A DNA stretch of 64,000 nt, taken from assembly GCA_022843145.1 (NCBI GenBank), contig JALHOF010000011.1, positions 62,001 to 126,000 on the forward strand. The letters are read 5' to 3'. Made by a program: the position numbers and the translations under genes. Positions 7,335-16,024 of the stretch are shown here, in pieces. Origin of the DNA: Hyphomicrobium sp. (GTDB lineage: Bacteria; Pseudomonadota; Alphaproteobacteria; Rhizobiales; Hyphomicrobiaceae). Under the pieces are notes generated by a model. That model worked only from the letters and a program-made list of their open reading frames with translations, made no database searches and had not been told where the DNA came from. Every line of letters begins with the position of its first letter. The stretch's first letter is position 1.

Positions 7335-9353
7335 TCAGGCGAATTCGAGGATCACGGCATCGACGGCGAGGCTGTCGCCGGCTTTGGCGTTGACCTTCTT
7401 CACCTTGCCGTCGCGCTCGGCCCGCAGAATGTTCTCCATCTTCATCGCTTCGACGATGGCCAGTGCATCCCCGGCTTTGACCTCGGCACCCTCTGCCACG
7501 TTCACAGCTTTGACCAGACCGGGCATCGGGCAAAGCAGATACTTCGACATGTCCGCCGCGGCTTTGACCGGCATCAGCGCGGCCAACGCGGCCTCGCGCT
7601 CGGTATAGACACGGGCCGGAGTTGAGATGCCGCGGTAGGCCAGATTGTAGCCGTTCAAGATCGGCCGCACCTGAACCGATACGTCGATGTCGCGCACGAG
7701 ACCCGACCAAACCGGGTCGCCGGGGTACCACTTGGAGGCCAGCTCCAATACATCCGACCCGGCGCCGCTCTCGTCGAGCATCGTCACTTTCACCGGTCCG
7801 GCAATGCCGCCTTCGACATGAACATTCTGGCGCACCTGCCCGAGCTCGACGATCCGGCGCGCGGCGAAGCGCACGGGCTTGCCGTGCATCTGCTGGGTAA
7901 TTTCCCGGCGGCGGGCGTTGTTGAGGTGGTCGATGGTCGCCGCGACGGCGGACAGGACCATCAATTCCTCACCGGCCGGCGACCGCGACGCGAACCCGTC
8001 GGGGAACTCTTCGGCGATGAACCCGGTCGAGAGCTTTCCCGAGCGCCAGCGCGGATGTTGCATCAACGCGGCCAGGAACGGAATGTTGTGCTGAATGCCG
8101 TCGATGTAGAACGCGTCGAGCGCTTCCGATTGCAGATCGATCGCCGCCTCGCGCGTCGGCCCGTGCGTGACGAGCTTCGCGATCATGGGATCGTAGAACA
8201 TCGAGATCTCGCCACCCTCGAACACGCCGGTGTCGTTGCGGACGGTGAACCCGTCGGCCGAGCCTTCGACGGGCGGGCGGTACTTCACCAGCCGCCCGAT
8301 CGACGGCAAGAAGCTGCGGTAGGGATCCTCGGCGTAGATGCGGCTCTCGACCGCCCAGCCCTTGAGCTTGATATCGGACTGCTTCCACGGCAGCTTCTCA
8401 CCTGCGGCGACCCGGATCATCTGTTCGACGAGATCGACACCGGTGATCATCTCGGTGACCGGATGTTCGACCTGCAGGCGAGTATTCATTTCGAGGAAGA
8501 AAAAGGAACGGTCCTGGCCGGCCACGAACTCGACCGTGCCGGCGCTGTCGTAGCCGACGGCCTTGGCAAGGGCGACGGCTTGCTCACCCATCGCCTTGCG
8601 CGTTTTTTCGTCGAGGAGTGGTGACGGCGCTTCCTCGATCACCTTCTGGTTGCGCCGCTGGATCGAGCACTCGCGCTCGCCCAGGTAGACGATGTTGCCG
8701 TGCTTGTCGCCGATCAGCTGGATCTCGATATGGCGCGGATTGACGATGAACTTCTCGATGAACATGCGGTCGTCGCCGAACGACGCCTTGGCTTCATTGC
8801 GCGACGACGAAAAGCCGTCGGCCACTTCATCGCGCGACCAGGCGATGCGCATGCCCTTGCCGCCACCGCCGGCCGATGCCTTGATCATCACCGGGTAGCC
8901 GATCTCGTCGGCGATCTTGACGGCGTGCGCCGCATCCGAGATCTCGCCGAGATAGCCCGGCACGGTCGACACCTTGGCCAGTGCCGCGGCCTTCTTGCTT
9001 TCGATCTTGTCACCCATCGCGGCAATCGCTTTGGGGTTCGGACCGATGAAGACGATGCCCGCCTTCTGCAGCGCGACCGGGAACGCCTCGCGCTCTGAAA
9101 GGAAGCCGTAGCCGGGATGCACCGCCTCGGCGCCGGACTCTTTGCAGGCGGCAACGATCTTCTCGATGACGAGGTAGGATTGCGCGGCGGGCGGCGGGCC
9201 GATGTGGATAGCTTCGTCCGCCATCTCCACGTGCATGGCGTCGCGATCGGCGTCCGAATAGACCGCCACCGTCTTGATGCCCATCTTGCGGGCCGTCTTC
9301 ATGACGCGACAGGCGATCTCGCCACGGTTCGCAATCAGGATCTTCTTGAACAT
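7335..9353 (-). CDS. pccA: Propionyl-CoA carboxylase alpha subunit (biotin carboxylase + biotin carrier)
   Basis: 672 residues from ATG at 9353 (start MFKKILIANRGEIACR); an upstream extension to 9434 is not family-like. Domains in order: biotin carboxylase N domain (1-115), ATP-grasp with the Gly-rich loop KASAGGGGKGM, catalytic motif EMNTRLQVEHPVTE, carboxylase C domain, a linker (BT) domain, and a C-terminal biotinyl domain with AMKMEN whose lysine (about 638) is biotinylated. With PccB it converts propionyl-CoA to methylmalonyl-CoA, feeding odd-chain and branched-chain carbon into succinyl-CoA. The long linker region favours PCC over a plain acetyl-CoA carboxylase AccC (about 450 residues) or methylcrotonyl-CoA carboxylase. 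The beta subunit lies 5 kb upstream, not adjacent. Confidence 0.92.
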   Translation of the reverse strand: MFKKILIANRGEIACRVMKTARKMGIKTVAVYSDADRDAMHVEMADEAIHIGPPPAAQSYLVIEKIVAACKESGAEAVHPGYGFLSEREAFPVALQKAGIVFIGPNPKAIAAMGDKIESKKAAALAKVSTVPGYLGEISDAAHAVKIADEIGYPVMIKASAGGGGKGMRIAWSRDEVADGFSSSRNEAKASFGDDRMFIEKFIVNPRHIEIQLIGDKHGNIVYLGERECSIQRRNQKVIEEAPSPLLDEKTRKAMGEQAVALAKAVGYDSAGTVEFVAGQDRSFFFLEMNTRLQVEHPVTEMITGVDLVEQMIRVAAGEKLPWKQSDIKLKGWAVESRIYAEDPYRSFLPSIGRLVKYRPPVEGSADGFTVRNDTGVFEGGEISMFYDPMIAKLVTHGPTREAAIDLQSEALDAFYIDGIQHNIPFLAALMQHPRWRSGKLSTGFIAEEFPDGFASRSPAGEELMVLSAVAATIDHLNNARRREITQQMHGKPVRFAARRIVELGQVRQNVHVEGGIAGPVKVTMLDESGAGSDVLELASKWYPGDPVWSGLVRDIDVSVQVRPILNGYNLAYRGISTPARVYTEREAALAALMPVKAAADMSKYLLCPMPGLVKAVNVAEGAEVKAGDALAIVEAMKMENILRAERDGKVKKVNAKAGDSLAVDAVILEFA

Positions 9354-9491
9354 CGCGGGCACGGGTCCTGTGTCGAGGAAAGGAGGGCCATCGGGGCCAT
9401 CGACCGTTCTAGACGCGCAAACAGGCGCCGACAACCGTGACGGAGGCCGACCAAAGGCTAGATGACAGGCTCCATGGCACGTCGATGCTGG

Positions 9492-10805
9492 TCAGGCGGC
9501 GCTGCCGAGGCGGTTTCGCACGAGATCGATCGCCGCGCGGAGTTCGTAAAGCCGGTCCGAATAGCGCAATGGAACCGGAATCAGGCTGACGGCATGGTCG
9601 ATCCGGTCGATCTCGGTCAGGCATTCGCTGCGCCGCTGGCCCGTCGCCAACTCACCGCGGCCGGGACCGATCCGCTTCTCGAGCGTCTTGAGTTGCCCGT
9701 ACCAATAGAGCAGCCGCTGCTTGATGCGCCACTCGTAAAGCCAGGGCAGCAGCTTGGCGACCGGGATGAAGATCGTCGCCAGGGGCAGGACGAGCACGAT
9801 CGTGCGCTCGATAAATTTGGCGAGCCAGAACGGCAGGAAGCGGCGCAGGAACGGCTGGCCGTTTTTGTAGATGCGCTCGGCGTCGTCCGACATCGGGAAT
9901 TCGGGATCCTGGCCCTTCGGGAAGTCGCCGATGCGTTGGAACAAACCGCCCTTGCCATGAACGGACTGGACGACATCGACCATCAATTCGGCCAGCGCAG
10001 GATGGAGGTCCTTGCGCGCGACCAGTGCCGCCTGTGCAGCGACCAGCGTCACGTCCGCCGCCGGGACGTTGGCATCGAGGTCAATGACGCCCTGAGGCAG
10101 CACGACCTTCGACAGGTACGGGAATATTCGCGTGTAGGCTTCCGCTTGGGCGAGGCTCATCAAGCGCACGTTGGGATTGCGCAGCAGCTCCTGGATGATC
10201 GGGGCCTGCGGCGCGAAGGCGAGAAAGATCGCATCGGCCTGATCACCGAGCAGGGCATCGACGGCCTTCTGCCCTGCCAGAGGAAGAAGCGTCGTATTCG
10301 CGGTCGTCACGTTGTTCGCCTTGAGCAGGGTCTCCGCCAGGACGCGCGTACCGCCGCCTTCGCCACCGACCGCGAGCCGCAAGCCGCGCAGCTCGGCGAG
10401 CCGCGTCCGCGTCGTCGCCCCACGATAGAAGATCCACAATGGCTCGAGAAACACGCGGCCCAGCGACACGAGATCGGGCGAGGTGTCGGCCGAGGCAATG
10501 CCGCCCTGCAGCAACGCGATCTTGAAACCTGACGCCGGATCGTCGAGACGCTTGGCGTTCTCGGCGGCACCGGCCGATGGCGCAACTTCGATGTGCACGC
10601 CTTGCGCCTTCATCAACTCGGCATACTGCTTTCCGAAGCGGTAGTAAGCGCCGGCTTCACCTCCGGTGGACATCTGGACGACCTTCGGCGGCGCGGGTTC
10701 GACGAACTGAAACGCCAGCCAAAGTGCGCCGACGCAGACCAGCACAGCCGGCGCGAAGACCATTGCCAGCTCGCGCAACTGCGTGTTGCCGGTGTTGCCC
10801 GCCAT
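9492..10805 (-). CDS. TAXI-family solute-binding protein with a C-terminal membrane domain
   Basis: 437 residues. An N-terminal membrane segment (about 14-36) anchors or exports a TAXI-type periplasmic binding domain. TAXI hallmarks are STGGEAGAYYRFGKQYAELM near the domain start and VGGEGGGTRVLAETLLKANN. After about residue 310 the chain is not binding-protein-like: a second hydrophobic stretch (TIVLVLPLATIFIPVAKLLP) is followed by a helical tail rich in Arg. TAXI proteins usually work with a fused TRAP permease, and none is next to this gene, so this may be a membrane-tethered sensor rather than a transporter subunit. ATG at 10805 was chosen; GTG at 10835 would add ten residues. The 138-base gap to pccA suggests separate or loosely linked transcription. 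Confidence 0.75.
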   Translation of the reverse strand: MAGNTGNTQLRELAMVFAPAVLVCVGALWLAFQFVEPAPPKVVQMSTGGEAGAYYRFGKQYAELMKAQGVHIEVAPSAGAAENAKRLDDPASGFKIALLQGGIASADTSPDLVSLGRVFLEPLWIFYRGATTRTRLAELRGLRLAVGGEGGGTRVLAETLLKANNVTTANTTLLPLAGQKAVDALLGDQADAIFLAFAPQAPIIQELLRNPNVRLMSLAQAEAYTRIFPYLSKVVLPQGVIDLDANVPAADVTLVAAQAALVARKDLHPALAELMVDVVQSVHGKGGLFQRIGDFPKGQDPEFPMSDDAERIYKNGQPFLRRFLPFWLAKFIERTIVLVLPLATIFIPVAKLLPWLYEWRIKQRLLYWYGQLKTLEKRIGPGRGELATGQRRSECLTEIDRIDHAVSLIPVPLRYSDRLYELRAAIDLVRNRLGSAA

Positions 10806-10949
10806 ATTTGCCCGCTTTCGTCCCTGATCGCGCACCGTGGCCGAATCGGCCCGGTGCGTCCGTGCCCAGACGGGTTTTAGGCTGGATGCGGATTAAGTTC
10901 AGCAGGAAATATCAGGACGGAACCGACGCCATGCCCAGCCGGACGACGA

Positions 10950-11987
10950 TCAGGCGGCAACGGACGCGCGGTCGAGTGCGATGGCAAGGGCGGTCCCGAC
11001 CTCGCCGTCGATGGCCTCGGGATAGGTAGCCAGAACGTGCACCACGCCACGCATCGCCGGGGACACGCGGCGGCCTGGCTGCGGTGAGGCACTGAGACGA
11101 TCTGCCAGCCAGCGCGTCTCTTCTCCCAGGATCTCTTCATTGGTGATGATTTCGACGCGCTGCCGCTCGAGGCGGGCGAGTGCACGCTCCTCGCGCGACT
11201 GCGAACGGTAGGCATTCCGGAGGGTCGCCGGCTGGCTGGCACCCGGAACGGTCGCGTCGAACGCTGCCTCGCGCGTCGGGATGGCATATCCGGACGCCGT
11301 CATGGCGACGTTGACGATTGCGCCAGCGAACAGCGCATTCCAGCTCGGTTCGACGAGTTCGGGCGTGAGGGCGGCATCAATGGCGATCAACACATCCGCC
11401 TCGGCGCGGGTGATGGCGACGTGGCCATCGCTGCCGAAGGCACAAAGTATCCGGCGCAGCAGGGCAACCTCCGCTGGCGTAATCGTGCCCGCTGCCGCGC
11501 CGCGATCGGCTCGGAGCGGGCCATCGCCGCAGCGCACGGCCCGCAACACCTGCTCGAGCGCCAAGCACGACAGACTGACCGGCGCCCAGCGCGCGGCCGT
11601 GACGACATTGATCAAGAGATCAAGTCCGGCACGCGTGCGGACGTGCCCGTGCGGCGCAATCCGCGACAGCAGCCAGCGCGCGTTGACGGCGTTGACGTAG
11701 CCCTCGGGCTGCGCCTGATTGACGATGTAGTCCGAGATGGCATCGACGAAGAACGGCGGCCAGGCGGCATCCTGCACGCCACAGGCTTCGTGCATCTCGA
11801 TCAATGAATCGGCTTCGGCCTCGTCGACAATGCCGTTGGCGCGTACGTCGCGCGCCAGCCGCGCCACATCGTCCCCCCGGATGCTGCCGCGCGAAATGAT
11901 CTCTGAGATGGAAAGTGACCCGACGTGACCCCCGACGTGACCCATGACCCGTGCGCGCCCTCGATAAATGCCACTGCTTAATGTCAT
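10950..11987 (-). CDS. Conserved hypothetical protein, soluble
   Basis: 345 residues from ATG at 11987; ATG at 11945 is an equally good start and would remove a short GHVGGHVGS segment. I do not recognise a named domain. The protein has no signal peptide or membrane segment. It contains two similar helical units, each with an acidic loop: ANGIVDEAEADSLIEMHEAC near residue 50 and SDGHVAITRAEADVLIAID near residue 190. This resembles a degenerate EF-hand or TerB-like arrangement, which is inference only. The C-terminus has an Arg/Glu-rich helix. It is likely a protein widespread in Hyphomicrobiales. Its promoter would lie in the 172 bases up to the gene at 12163. Confidence 0.6.
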   Translation of the reverse strand: MTLSSGIYRGRARVMGHVGGHVGSLSISEIISRGSIRGDDVARLARDVRANGIVDEAEADSLIEMHEACGVQDAAWPPFFVDAISDYIVNQAQPEGYVNAVNARWLLSRIAPHGHVRTRAGLDLLINVVTAARWAPVSLSCLALEQVLRAVRCGDGPLRADRGAAAGTITPAEVALLRRILCAFGSDGHVAITRAEADVLIAIDAALTPELVEPSWNALFAGAIVNVAMTASGYAIPTREAAFDATVPGASQPATLRNAYRSQSREERALARLERQRVEIITNEEILGEETRWLADRLSASPQPGRRVSPAMRGVVHVLATYPEAIDGEVGTALAIALDRASVAA

Positions 11988-12113
11988 CACTGAATGACCG
12001 AGAGCGTAGGGCCGGGCCAGTTACCCAAGTGCTAATGGATGTCGCAAAACGGCGGCTGGATTCAGCTACCCAGGGCCGGTGATGCGGCAACGCCACAGCG
12101 TTCAATAACGAAA

Positions 12114-12139
12114 ACGGGCTGCTCGCGAGAGCAGCCCGT
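12114..12139 (-). terminator. Intrinsic terminator of the secreted protein gene at 12163
   Basis: Perfect ten-base stem ACGGGCTGCT/AGCAGCCCGT with a six-base loop. On the minus strand it is followed by TTTCGTTATTG. It starts 23 bases past the stop codon. Confidence 0.8.
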
Positions 12140-12162
12140 GCCGAAATCGAACCCTAAGCCGG

Positions 12163-12564
12163 TTACCACCAACGGCGGGTCCTGACCGAGTAGTCGTTGA
12201 ATACGCTGCGTCCGTTGTGGCGGCCCCAGCGGCGCCAGCCACGACTGCGGTTCTGAGCGTCGTGGCGCTCCTCGTAGATGTTGCGGCTGGCGGCTCGCTG
12301 CGCGGCAGCAAGACGAGCGCGTTCGGCGGACGACAGGTAACCATCTCGCTCGGCCTGACGCTCGAGGGCGGCGATGCGGCTCTGCTCGGCCTTGAGGCGT
12401 GCAGCTTCGAGGCGGGTCAACGAACCGTCTCGCAGGCCATCCTGAATGCGATCGGCCTGACGGGCCTGACGCGCATCGACGCGATCGGCGAAAGCGGGCG
12501 CGGCGGCAATCGTCATCGTGGCGATGGCAGCGGCGACAGTGGCGATGGACTTGAAGGCGGACAT
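12163..12564 (-). CDS. Secreted helix-rich protein, paralogue A
   Basis: 133 residues. A signal peptide ends at APAFA (about residue 26). The mature part has two helix-loop-helix units with the loop patterns RDGSLTRLEAARL and RDGYLSSAERARL, joined by the helix EQSRIAALERQAE. A basic Arg/Trp-rich tail follows. GAGGAA lies seven bases before the ATG. It aligns along its length with the gene at 13135, and the two are separated by a 34-bp tandem repeat. Proteins of this pattern occur in other Proteobacteria but I know of no assigned role; the loops look like weak EF-hand or structural turns. An envelope location is inferred from the signal peptide. Confidence 0.75.
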   Translation of the reverse strand: MSAFKSIATVAAAIATMTIAAAPAFADRVDARQARQADRIQDGLRDGSLTRLEAARLKAEQSRIAALERQAERDGYLSSAERARLAAAQRAASRNIYEERHDAQNRSRGWRRWGRHNGRSVFNDYSVRTRRWW

Positions 12565-12698
12565 GTTGCGGTTCCTCGATTGGATCGGCTTGGGTCACTC
12601 GGTTGGCCGTCCGGCATCGCCGGTTCTGACCATGACGCCACCATGCCAAACCTGCTTTGAACCCCTTCTGAATGCCGCGAGCAGCGTACGTTCATCTT

Positions 12699-12936
12699 GG
12701 TGGCGCTTCGGTTGCCCACCAGCAACCGCGCGGGCGGCGCTTCGGTTGCCCACCAGCAACCGCGCGGGTGGCACTTCGCTCGCCAACAAGAAACCGCGCG
12801 GGTGGCGCTTCGCTCGCCAACAAGAAACCGCGCGGGTGGCGCTTCCGTTGCCCACCAGTAACCGCACGGGTGGCGCTTCCGTTGCCCACCAGTAACCGCA
12901 CGGGCGGCGCTTCGGTTGCCCACCAGCAACCGCGCG
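12699..12936. repeat. Seven tandem copies of a 34-bp unit in three variants
   Basis: Units start exactly every 34 bases at 12699, 12733, 12767, 12801, 12835, 12869 and 12903, and a truncated eighth begins at 12937. All share the start GG(T/C)GGC(G/A)CTTC and end with ACCGC(G/A)CG. Copies 1, 2 and 7 carry the core GGTTGCCCACCAGCAACC, an inverted repeat with a CCACCA loop. Copies 5 and 6 keep the fold with one wobble pair (GTTGC CCACCA GTAAC). Copies 3 and 4 have a different core (GCTCGCCAACAAGAAACC) that does not fold. Variants therefore come in adjacent pairs, which points to duplication of units after divergence. There are no spacers. Confidence 0.9.
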
Positions 12937-13045
12937 GGCGGCGTCAGCGCCAAGCCCCCCCTCTCTCGAAATTCCGATCGATCGAGTCGCTGGCCGGCGC
13001 GGTTGCTCATTTGCCGCTCCGAGGCAAGCCTCGACGCGGCGCGAC

Positions 13046-13058
13046 CAACCGAAGCGCC
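13046..13058 (-). repeat. Inverted partial copy of the 34-bp unit
   Basis: Thirteen bases CAACCGAAGCGCC are the exact reverse complement of GGCGCTTCGGTTG found in repeat copies 1, 2 and 7. It lies 110 bases from the array. A 13-base match could be chance, but the position next to the array favours a relict copy. Confidence 0.5.
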
Positions 13059-13071
13059 AACAAAAAAAGAA

Positions 13072-13092
13072 GCCGCCCGGATGAGGGGCGGC
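13072..13092 (-). terminator. Intrinsic terminator of the secreted protein gene at 13135
   Basis: Perfect seven-base stem GCCGCCC/GGGCGGC with a seven-base loop. On the minus strand it is followed by TTCTTTTTTTG. It lies about 43 bases past the stop codon. Confidence 0.85.
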
Positions 13093-13134
13093 CTGAAGGA
13101 TGCAGCAAGGAGAAAGGTCAGTGCGGGGGAGAGA

Positions 13135-13488
13135 TCAGCGGGTCTTGTAAAGGAAACGGCGCAGCCAGGACTTCTGGCGATCCGAGCTTTCCTCGGCGAT
13201 GTTCTGGCGAGCTTCCAACTGCGATTCTCTCAGAGCCCGCACCTCGCGCTTCGTGACCCGGCCGTCTGCCTTCGCTTGGCGCTCGAGTTCGGCGATACGG
13301 TTCTGTTCATCGAGAAGATCGCGATACTCGCGCTTGGTCAACTCGCCGCGGGTGCGGGCCTGATCGATCTTTTCGAACTGCGCCGACTGGGCGCGGTCGA
13401 TCTCTTTTGTCGAATGGGCGCTGGCGAGCCCCGTCGTGGCAGCCAGGGCGACGGCGGCGAGGGCGAGGGTGGTCGTGGTCTTGGTCAT
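13135..13488 (-). CDS. Secreted helix-rich protein, paralogue B
   Basis: 117 residues from ATG at 13488, which has GAGGAGG eight bases upstream; a longer frame to 13569 lacks such a site. A signal peptide ends near GLASA. The mature chain aligns with the gene at 12163: TRGELTKREYRDLLDEQNRI matches DGSLTRLEAARLKAEQSRIA, and ADGRVTKREVRAL matches RDGYLSSAERARL. Both end in a basic Trp-containing tail (KSWLRRFLYKTR here). It is highly charged and probably an elongated helical envelope protein. Function unknown. The repeat array and its own terminator separate it from paralogue A, so the two are not a simple operon. Confidence 0.75.
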   Translation of the reverse strand: MTKTTTTLALAAVALAATTGLASAHSTKEIDRAQSAQFEKIDQARTRGELTKREYRDLLDEQNRIAELERQAKADGRVTKREVRALRESQLEARQNIAEESSDRQKSWLRRFLYKTR

Positions 13489-13793
13489 CGGCGTGTCCTC
13501 CTCATCGTGGGTCGCCGAACCGGTCATCGGCGCGGCGTCGATCTCGTTTGCGATCTGATGGGTGGACATTGCCGCGGCGGGGTTGAACTCCTTCTGAACA
13601 TGGTTTTCAGGCGGCGTTCATCGTCGCGGCGGGATTGCGGCGCGCCAGCGGCCCGCAAGGGACGGCGACCGGAACTATTCGGGCCGGCAATCGTTCGTCT
13701 ACCAACAGACCCGCGTCTCCGGCGCGAAAGCGCGCGCGAAGCAAGCGCCTCGCGATAAGCCGCCGCCCATCAATTCAAACGCAGAGGTGCAAC

Positions 13794-14270
13794 ATGAGCA
13801 ACAATCCGTCTCCCACCACCCAGCGACCGCGCACGTTGGTCGACGAAGCCAAGATCAGTCCGTCTTCGGTTTACGATAATCCGCGTCAGGTCGTGCAGTC
13901 GCACGTTCTGACCACGCAGCAGAAGGCCGACGTGCTGGAGCAGTGGGAAGCCGACGCCATCGCCATGCAGACAGCAGCCGACGAGGGCATGGCGGGCGGC
14001 GCGCCGTCGCGGCTCGACGAGGTGCAGAAAGCGCAAACGGAGTTGCGCGAAATAACGGCGGGACGCGGGGCGGCGCACGGTGGAAGCTCACGTCCAGTTC
14101 AGCCCGGCGCTGTCCACAACGACAACAGCCGGGATCGCCAGACCGTGATCTCAGGCGGCGACGCGCGCCAAGGCGCGACAGGGAACAACGTCCGCTACAT
14201 CCTGGCGATCAGCCTCGTCGGCGTCGTCGTGTCGTTCATTCTCGTCGCGCGCTACCTCGGCGCGATTTAA
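13794..14270 (+). CDS. Small C-terminally membrane-anchored protein
   Basis: 158 residues. A hydrophilic N-terminal region of about 130 residues includes SSVYDNPRQVVQSHVLTTQQ and KADVLEQWEADAIAMQTA. One C-terminal membrane helix follows (VRYILAISLVGVVVSFILVA), giving a tail-anchored layout with the bulk of the protein in the cytoplasm. GAGGTGC lies about seven bases before the ATG. The DVLEQWEADA segment recurs in small stress-associated proteins of Rhizobiales that I cannot name with confidence. It faces pccB tail to tail, with 32 bases between stops and no clear terminator. Confidence 0.68.
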   Translation: MSNNPSPTTQRPRTLVDEAKISPSSVYDNPRQVVQSHVLTTQQKADVLEQWEADAIAMQTAADEGMAGGAPSRLDEVQKAQTELREITAGRGAAHGGSSRPVQPGAVHNDNSRDRQTVISGGDARQGATGNNVRYILAISLVGVVVSFILVARYLGAI

Positions 14271-14302
14271 AGCTCGGAGGCCCCTCGCAAAGCTCGATGA
14301 TC

Positions 14303-15835
14303 TCAAAGCGGGATGTTGTCGTGCTTCTTCCAGGGGTTCTCGAGCGTCTTGTTGCGCAGCATGTTCAAGGCGCGGCAGATCCGCTGGCGGGTGCCCGATG
14401 GCAGGATCACCTCGTCGATGTAGCCGCGCTCGGCCGCGACGAAGGGATTGGCGAAGCGCTTCTGATACTCGTCGATGCGAAGCTTGATCTTTTCTGGATC
14501 GGCCAAGTCGGAGCGGTAGAGGATTTCGGCCGCGCCTTTAGCACCCATGACGGCGATCTCGGCTGTTGGCCAGGCATAGTTGACGTCGCCGCGGATGTGT
14601 TTCGAACTCATGACGTCATAGGCGCCGCCGTAGGCTTTGCGCGTGATGACCGTGACCTTGGGCACCGTGGCCTCGGCATAGGCGAACAGCAGCTTTGCGC
14701 CGTGCTTGATGAGGCCACCATATTCCTGCGCGGTGCCGGGTAGGAACCCCGGAACGTCGACGAAGGTGACAATAGGGATGTCGAAGCAATCGCAGAAGCG
14801 GACGAAGCGGGCGGCCTTGCGCGAGGCGTCGCTGTCCAGGACGCCGGCGAGGACCATCGGCTGATTGGCGACGATGCCTACCGTGCGGCCTTCCATGCGC
14901 GCAAAACCCGTGACGATGTTCTTCGCGAACGTGTCCTGGATTTCGAAGAAATCGGCCTCGTCGACAACCTTCCCGATCAGCTCCTTGATGTCATAGGGCT
15001 TGTTGGGGTTGTCGGGAATGAGGGTGTCGAGGGAATGGTCGACGCGGTCGGCGCGGTCGTGGGTCGGCAATTCCGGCACGCCGTCCATGTTGTTCGACGG
15101 CAGGAAGTCCATCAGCCGCCGCATCTGCAGCAGCGCCTCGACGTCGTTTTCGTAGGCGCGGTCGGCGATCGACGATTTGGTTGTGTGAACCCGCGCGCCG
15201 CCCAGCTCTTCGGCCGTCACCGTTTCATTGGTCACCGTCTTCACGACGTCGGGACCAGTGACGAACATGTAGCTCGTGTCCTTCACCATGAAGATGAAGT
15301 CGGTCATGGCGGGCGAGTAGACGTCGCCGCCTGCGCAGGGGCCCATGATGACCGAGATCTGCGGGATCACGCCCGACGAGAGGACGTTGCGGAGAAACAC
15401 CTCGCCATAGCCGCCGAGGGCATCGACGCCCTCCTGGATGCGCGCGCCGCCAGCATCGAACAGCCCCATGATCGGCGCGCGGTTCTTCAGCGCCATGTCC
15501 TGGATCTTCATGATCTTCTGCGCGTGGGCCTGACTCAGCGAGCCGCCGAACACGGTGAAGTCCTTGGCGAAGACGTAGACGACGCGGCCGTTGATGGTGC
15601 CCCAGCCGGTGACGACGCCGTCGCCGGGCACCTTCTGTTTCTCCATGCCGAATTCGGCGCAGCGATGCTCGACAAAGGTGTCGAATTCCTCGAACGAACC
15701 GTCGTCCATCAACAGCTCGATACGCTCGCGGGCGGTCAGCTTGCCGCGCTTGTGCTGGGCATCGATGCGCGCCTGTCCGCCGCCGAGCCGTGCCTCGTCG
15801 CGCCGCCGCTCGAGCTCTTGGATCACGTCTTTCAT
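14303..15835 (-). CDS. pccB: Propionyl-CoA carboxylase beta subunit (carboxyltransferase)
   Basis: 510 residues from ATG at 15835, with AAGGGTGGG just upstream. It is an N- and C-carboxyltransferase protein: [20 protein letters not shown] near the start, oxyanion-hole segments [14 protein letters not shown] and [12 protein letters not shown], then [14 protein letters not shown] and [14 protein letters not shown] in the C half. It transfers the carboxyl group from biotin on PccA to propionyl-CoA in the cytoplasm. Length and motifs match PccB rather than AccD. PccA lies 5 kb downstream on the same strand with unrelated genes and terminators between, so the subunits are transcribed separately. 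No methylmalonyl-CoA mutase gene is in the window. Confidence 0.92.
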   Translation of the reverse strand: MKDVIQELERRRDEARLGGGQARIDAQHKRGKLTARERIELLMDDGSFEEFDTFVEHRCAEFGMEKQKVPGDGVVTGWGTINGRVVYVFAKDFTVFGGSLSQAHAQKIMKIQDMALKNRAPIMGLFDAGGARIQEGVDALGGYGEVFLRNVLSSGVIPQISVIMGPCAGGDVYSPAMTDFIFMVKDTSYMFVTGPDVVKTVTNETVTAEELGGARVHTTKSSIADRAYENDVEALLQMRRLMDFLPSNNMDGVPELPTHDRADRVDHSLDTLIPDNPNKPYDIKELIGKVVDEADFFEIQDTFAKNIVTGFARMEGRTVGIVANQPMVLAGVLDSDASRKAARFVRFCDCFDIPIVTFVDVPGFLPGTAQEYGGLIKHGAKLLFAYAEATVPKVTVITRKAYGGAYDVMSSKHIRGDVNYAWPTAEIAVMGAKGAAEILYRSDLADPEKIKLRIDEYQKRFANPFVAAERGYIDEVILPSGTRQRICRALNMLRNKTLENPWKKHDNIPL

Positions 15836-16024
15836 ATGCCCACCCTTCTGCCCACCCTGGCGCCGTGCGCCATCATCCAGTCCAGTCGCGTGGGATAGCA
15901 CGCGCGCCCGTCGGCGCAAACGGAACGAAAGCAGCACTAATTCGGCTGACGCACCGTCTCCCCAGCGTCGATGCGGAGCTTCGGTCCACGATGACGAGGC
16001 GTCCGGATGCGCGGTTGCCGGGCG

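Larger units (their letters stand above)
12565..13134. other. 570-base intergenic region between the two paralogues
   Basis: This stretch holds no convincing gene. It contains the promoter side of the gene at 12163, seven tandem copies of a 34-bp unit (12699-12936), a short inverted partial copy of that unit (13046-13058) and the terminator of the gene at 13135 (13072-13092). Several open frames cross it on both strands, but they arise because the repeat lacks stop codons and its length is not a multiple of three. Confidence 0.7.

Noticed and set aside
12699-12936. CRISPR array
   Set aside because: The 34-base units are directly adjacent with no spacers, and no cas genes lie in the window.
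12513-13010. Open frames across the 34-bp repeat on both strands
   Set aside because: The unit has no stop in any frame and its length is not a multiple of three, so repetitive open frames appear by chance. None has a convincing start or family.
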